DNA from: Nostoc sp. NIES-4103
GTDB taxonomy: Bacteria; Cyanobacteriota; Cyanobacteriia; Cyanobacteriales; Nostocaceae
Reading direction: 5' to 3'
Length of the DNA stretch: 64,000 nucleotides
Assembly: GCF_002368335.1 (NCBI RefSeq)
Contig: NZ_AP018288.1
Location: 5,288,454 to 5,352,453 of the forward strand
Position numbers and translations under genes: made by a program. Shown here one piece after another: positions 60,498 through 64,000 of this stretch. Under the pieces are notes generated by a model. It did no database searches and had not been told where the DNA came from. It saw only the letters and a program-made list of their open reading frames with translations. The first letter of the stretch is position 1. Each line of letters opens with the position of its first letter.

Positions 60498-61922
60498 ATG
60501 ACCATGACAGAAGAATCAACTCCTGAAGGGATTGAGGAAAGACTCATAAATCTTGCTGATACCAGTGCTATTCTAGCTCCATACTGGGAAGGAAGAAACT
60601 TAGCACCAGGTTTGGGCATCCCTCTGAATCGGGATTATACGCCAGAACAATTGGACTGGATTTTTGAGAGATTTATCAGCCTACTCAGTAGTGAAGACTG
60701 GCAAATCAGACAACAGGCGATCGCGAGACTCAAAACAGCACTAGAAGCCGAGAGTAGGCAAAGCAACCGACAAGCAGAACGTTTACCAAATATTTTACAG
60801 GCGATCACTCAGCAAGCAACTATCATACCAGATATCTTTGAGGAGTTCTGCGACGAATTCAGCTATTTTAGTGAAGATGAGGCTTATAGGCGCTTATTAC
60901 TTCAGTGGTTAGAAGAACTGGGTAGGGACAACCAGCGCCAGCTTCCCAGTGATGAAGCTATTGAAGCTGTTAAAATTTACTTTTATGGTTACGGTTGGAC
61001 ATGGACAGAAGCAGGAGCGAAATTAATCACAGCTTTAGACCATCCTGACTTAACTATTAGAGCTAGTGCTGCTTACCAGATTGGTAAATTTTACACGAGA
61101 ATACAGCAAAATAGCTGGGATGATCAGCAAGATTTGGAGATTAAGCAACAAATTGCTGAGGGAATACCAGCCATTGAAGAAATAATGGGATTAATTCGCC
61201 AAAAAGAATTAAAACGCCCTGGGGTTGCTGGGGCTTTTATCTTTTCCTGTCCTCAAGATTACCTGAATCTTGATTATGGCGCTTGGATTTTAGACATTTT
61301 AGAAAATTCTCCATCTCCAGAACCATCTATTAAATATTTTCCCTGCAACCTTGCTTTTTATGCTCATGAACGGTTCAGTCGAGATGCAAATGCCATTCGT
61401 CGCCTGATACAAATTGGCAGAGTAGATATTGCCATTGCGGCAGCTACAGATGAAAACTATAAAATAGCGGCATTAGAACCTTTATTAATAGAAATGGGTT
61501 ATAAAGAAGAACCCGAAATTGTCAAGGCAGCAGCTTGGCATTTAGCTTACTATTTTCATTATCTGCATCCTCAAGGTGCAAAATTAGGTTATGTAGAATT
61601 GATTGCTGATTTGCCAGAAATTGACATATTCTTGCTATTTAACGAACTGGAAGTAAAAATATCACCTTATGCAGCCGTAATTTATGCCAAAGGTAAAGAC
61701 CAACTTTTAAATCAAAAACTTGCCCAAAAATGGGTAGATAAAATATTTCCTGAGTCAGTGCGGGGAGAACCAATAAATCATCAGTATTCAAGTAGTTTAT
61801 GGTTTAGTAAGGGTTACATAAAATATCAAAGCAATGATGTAAATGAGCAGAACAAGCTTTGGAATAACATCATCATTGGTTATCGTTCTGATATTCCTTG
61901 GAATCCCAAAGAATTTTTGTAA
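60498..61922 (+). CDS. Helical (HEAT/ARM-like) protein, unknown function
   Basis: 474 residues, soluble, almost all helical. Segments such as DWQIRQQAIARLKTALEAE, HPDLTIRASAAYQIGKFYTR and KAAAWHLAYYFHYLHP look like HEAT/ARM repeats. The opening GRNLAPGLGIPLNRDYTPEQ and the C-terminal half (SLWFSKGYIKYQSNDVNEQN) do not match a named family that I know. Acidic overall. A scaffold or immunity-type role is possible but unsupported. Stands alone, divergent from gor by 180 bp. Confidence 0.6.
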   Translation: MTMTEESTPEGIEERLINLADTSAILAPYWEGRNLAPGLGIPLNRDYTPEQLDWIFERFISLLSSEDWQIRQQAIARLKTALEAESRQSNRQAERLPNILQAITQQATIIPDIFEEFCDEFSYFSEDEAYRRLLLQWLEELGRDNQRQLPSDEAIEAVKIYFYGYGWTWTEAGAKLITALDHPDLTIRASAAYQIGKFYTRIQQNSWDDQQDLEIKQQIAEGIPAIEEIMGLIRQKELKRPGVAGAFIFSCPQDYLNLDYGAWILDILENSPSPEPSIKYFPCNLAFYAHERFSRDANAIRRLIQIGRVDIAIAAATDENYKIAALEPLLIEMGYKEEPEIVKAAAWHLAYYFHYLHPQGAKLGYVELIADLPEIDIFLLFNELEVKISPYAAVIYAKGKDQLLNQKLAQKWVDKIFPESVRGEPINHQYSSSLWFSKGYIKYQSNDVNEQNKLWNNIIIGYRSDIPWNPKEFL

Positions 61923-62113
61923 TTTGGCAATTATATTTAATCAGGCAAGTATAGGAAATGAAAATTTACTAATTTAAATCATAAAATTTTGAGGTTGAGG
62001 ATTGGTAATCATTATGTTTAGTAGGGTAAAACAAGTTATCAAAATTTTACTTTTTTTAACTTGATTTCGATGAACCTCATCCGCCCATAGCATCCGTTGA
62101 ACAAAATCAATTC

Positions 62114-63154
62114 ATGACAACCAACCGAATTCAAACTTCCCTATTACCCATTTTTTCACCAGTAATTGCCATAGTATCTGCATTAGCCGTTGGTGCAATC
62201 CTCATCTTATTCGCTGGGGCAAATCCCGTAGCAGCATATACCGCGTTGTTTCAAGAATCCCTTTCGACCTACTTTGGATTTGGCAATACCCTTACTAAAA
62301 TGACTCCGCTATTATTCACTAGTTTAGGAGTGTTGATAGCATTGCGTGCAGGTCAATTTAATATCGGTGGCGAGGGACAAATTTATTTCGGGGCTTTGGG
62401 AAGTACTTTAATTGGGTTATATGTACAAGGATTACCAGCTTTAATTCACATTCCCTTGGCATTATTAGCAGGCTTTTTATTTGGTGCAATTTGGGGTTTG
62501 ATTCCTGGTTATCTTAAAGCAATGCGGGGAGTGAATGAAGTAATTACTACTTTGCTATTGAATTATATAGCCGTGAATTTAGTTAGCTACTTGGTGCAAA
62601 ATCCTCTCAAAGCACCGAGTGCGCCTAGTGCTTATTCACCATTGATTGCTAAATCTGCTCAGTTACCAATTATCTTACCCCAGAGTCTTGCCCATGCAGG
62701 AATTTTATTGGCGTTAATGGCAACCGGAATATTGTGGGTGTTGTTAGTGCGATCGCCTTTAGGATACCAAATCAATGCGGTGGGATTTAACTCTACTGCT
62801 GCCCGTTATGCTGGGATTTCTGTAGAACTTACCATCATGTTAGTAATGGCGTTAGCGGGTGGTTTAGCAGGGTTAGCAGGTGCATCTGAAGTCATGGGCT
62901 TGAAGTATCGCTTATTTGAACAAGTTTCACCTGGTTATGGATTTGATGCCATTGCGATCGCTTTTTTAAGCCGTGGTAGTGTTTCTGCTGTAGTACTGAC
63001 TTCTCTATTTTTCGCAGCCCTTCGCAGTGGTGCTAATGTCATGCAACGCAGTGCTGGAGTACCCGTAACTGTGGTTTACGCTATTCAAGGATTAACTGTG
63101 CTATTCATTGCCGTTGCTTTGGCATTGGAATATCGAATTAAGGGTAAAGTCTAG
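62114..63154 (+). CDS. ABC transporter permease, nucleoside/simple-sugar type
   Basis: 346 residues with eight to ten membrane helices; BPD_transp_2 (LivM/RbsC/YufP) family. FNIGGEGQIYFGALGSTL and MRGVNEVITTLLLNYIAVN match the YufP/NupP type permease of nucleoside (guanosine) uptake systems. A full system needs a second permease, an ATPase and a lipoprotein; none is next to it on either side in the window, so the partners are elsewhere or this is a leftover. It is convergent with pheS across a heptamer array. Confidence 0.8.
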   Translation: MTTNRIQTSLLPIFSPVIAIVSALAVGAILILFAGANPVAAYTALFQESLSTYFGFGNTLTKMTPLLFTSLGVLIALRAGQFNIGGEGQIYFGALGSTLIGLYVQGLPALIHIPLALLAGFLFGAIWGLIPGYLKAMRGVNEVITTLLLNYIAVNLVSYLVQNPLKAPSAPSAYSPLIAKSAQLPIILPQSLAHAGILLALMATGILWVLLVRSPLGYQINAVGFNSTAARYAGISVELTIMLVMALAGGLAGLAGASEVMGLKYRLFEQVSPGYGFDAIAIAFLSRGSVSAVVLTSLFFAALRSGANVMQRSAGVPVTVVYAIQGLTVLFIAVALALEYRIKGKV

Positions 63155-63356
63155 GGACTGGGTAATGGGTAATGGGTAATGGGTAATGGGTAATGGGGAA
63201 TGGGTAATGGGTAATGGGGAATGGGTAATGGGTGATGGGTGAGATGTGATGACTAATAGGAAAATCCAATTCCCAATTCCCAATTCCCAATTCCCAATTC
63301 CCAATTCCCAATTCCCAATTCCCAATTCCCAATTCCCAATTCCCAATTACCAATTC
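63155..63356. repeat. Two opposed heptamer arrays: GGGTAAT then CCCAATT
   Basis: About eleven GGGTAAT/GGGGAAT units (63159-63240) followed by about twelve CCCAATT units (63269-63356). The second is the reverse complement of the 10447 array. The halves can pair imperfectly and lie between the convergent permease and pheS genes. Confidence 0.93.
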
Positions 63357-63370
63357 CTAATTCCCATTAA

Positions 63371-64000
63371 TTAAAATTGCTGCAAAAACCGCAAATCACT
63401 GGCATACAAACGGCGAATATCGTCGATTTGGTGTAATACCATTGCAAAGCGTTCTACCCCAAAACCAGCAGCAAACCCAGTATAAACTTCCGGATCATAA
63501 CCTACAGCTTTGAGTACATTGGGATCGACCATACCGCAGCCCATAACTTCCAGCCAGCGACCATTCCATTGTAAATCCACTTCTGCGGATGGTTCTGTAA
63601 AGGGGAAATAACTGGCGCGGAAGCGAATTGGCAACTCACCAAACATTTCTTGTAAAAACACCTTAATAGTGCCTTTGAGGTCGGTAAACGTCAGTCCCTC
63701 ATCAATTGCTAAAAGTTCTATTTGATGGAAAACTGCGGAGTGAGTAGCATCTACATTATCTCGCCGATAAACTCGCCCTGGGGCAACAACTCGGATGGGA
63801 GGTTCCTCTTTTTCCATGTAACGAATTTGTACCGATGAGGTATGAGTCCGTAGCAAATTGCCATCTGGCAGGTAGAAAGTATCCTGCATATCACGGGCGG
63901 GGTGATCAGGCGGGGTATTAAGAGCCTCAAAATTATAATAGTCGGTTTCCATCTCTGGCCCTTGAGCTACGGTGTAGCCCATACCGACAAAGATATCCAA
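63371..64000 (-). CDS. pheS: Phenylalanine-tRNA ligase alpha subunit (5' part outside the window)
   Basis: Partial: the C-terminal 209 or so residues of a protein of about 330; the coding region continues past base 64000. Class II synthetase core: GPEMETDYYNFEALNTP, DTFYLPDG, motif 2 (GRVYRRDNVDATHSAVFHQI), and motif 3 (GFGVERFAMVLHQIDDIR). Charges tRNA-Phe as an alpha2-beta2 enzyme with PheT, which is not in the window, consistent with the split pheS/pheT arrangement of cyanobacteria. Confidence 0.95.
   Translation of the reverse strand: MDIFVGMGYTVAQGPEMETDYYNFEALNTPPDHPARDMQDTFYLPDGNLLRTHTSSVQIRYMEKEEPPIRVVAPGRVYRRDNVDATHSAVFHQIELLAIDEGLTFTDLKGTIKVFLQEMFGELPIRFRASYFPFTEPSAEVDLQWNGRWLEVMGCGMVDPNVLKAVGYDPEVYTGFAAGFGVERFAMVLHQIDDIRRLYASDLRFLQQF

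Noticed and set aside
1..64000. tRNA, rRNA or riboswitch genes
   Set aside because: I found no cloverleaf, rRNA-like or known riboswitch-like sequence when reading the spacers; a covariance-model search would be needed to exclude small RNAs.

Overview
The window reads as chromosomal DNA of a filamentous, probably heterocyst-forming cyanobacterium (order Nostocales; Nostoc, Calothrix or Tolypothrix-like). Evidence: very frequent HIP1 octamers (GCGATCGC), many families that are mainly cyanobacterial (DUF1822, DUF928, CHASE2 and CHAT/TPR proteins, a giant Ser/Thr-His hybrid kinase, MHYT-histidine kinase), short tandem heptamer repeats in most spacers, and several small inverted-repeat elements. 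The genus is an inference; no rRNA, tRNA or heterocyst gene is visible to fix it.

Layout. 0.3-7.5 kb: a DUF1822 protein, a secreted TPR-CHAT protein, and three exported proteins of unknown function, one with a His-Gly/Cys pattern like clan-CD peptidases. 8-19.3 kb: hopanoid side-chain genes hpnK, hpnJ, a squalene/phytoene synthase-like gene and hpnI, interspersed with an orphan RnfD-like membrane protein, a DUF2330 protein, a sigma-70-like regulator and a cyclic-peptide-type ABC exporter. 19.8-32 kb: a two-partner secretion pair (TpsB, then a filamentous-haemagglutinin-type TpsA), a second TPR-CHAT protein, and a convergent CHASE2-DUF928 operon. 32.3-37.6 kb: remains of sulfonate genes ssuD and ssuE, fused by deletion and split by a palindromic element, then an SDR, an MFS exporter with a TTG start, a small membrane protein, a cupin and a DUF2141 protein. 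38-58.6 kb: signalling-rich stretch with a peptidoglycan-binding/HEAT protein, a 1.8k-residue kinase, an S9 peptidase, RecQ, an MHYT-histidine kinase, leuA, a LabA-like NYN protein, a CHASE2-Ser/Thr kinase and an unusual CobW-type GTPase fusion. 59-64 kb: a glutathione-reductase-like enzyme, an all-helical protein, an ABC permease and the 3' part of pheS.

Working together. HpnI, HpnK and HpnJ are consecutive steps that decorate bacteriohopanetetrol (GlcNAc addition, deacetylation, ring contraction). The TPS pair, the two CHAT proteins, CHASE2, DUF928, DUF1822 and the sigma-like protein form the best candidate here for a poorly described multi-gene system: a secreted adhesin-like protein, caspase-like proteases with TPR receptors, a periplasmic sensor and a dedicated regulator. 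This grouping is inference from proximity and from my memory that these families recur together in cyanobacteria. The spacers hold at least six kinds of miniature inverted-repeat element, some nested inside each other, and heptamer tracts that run into the 3' ends of several genes.
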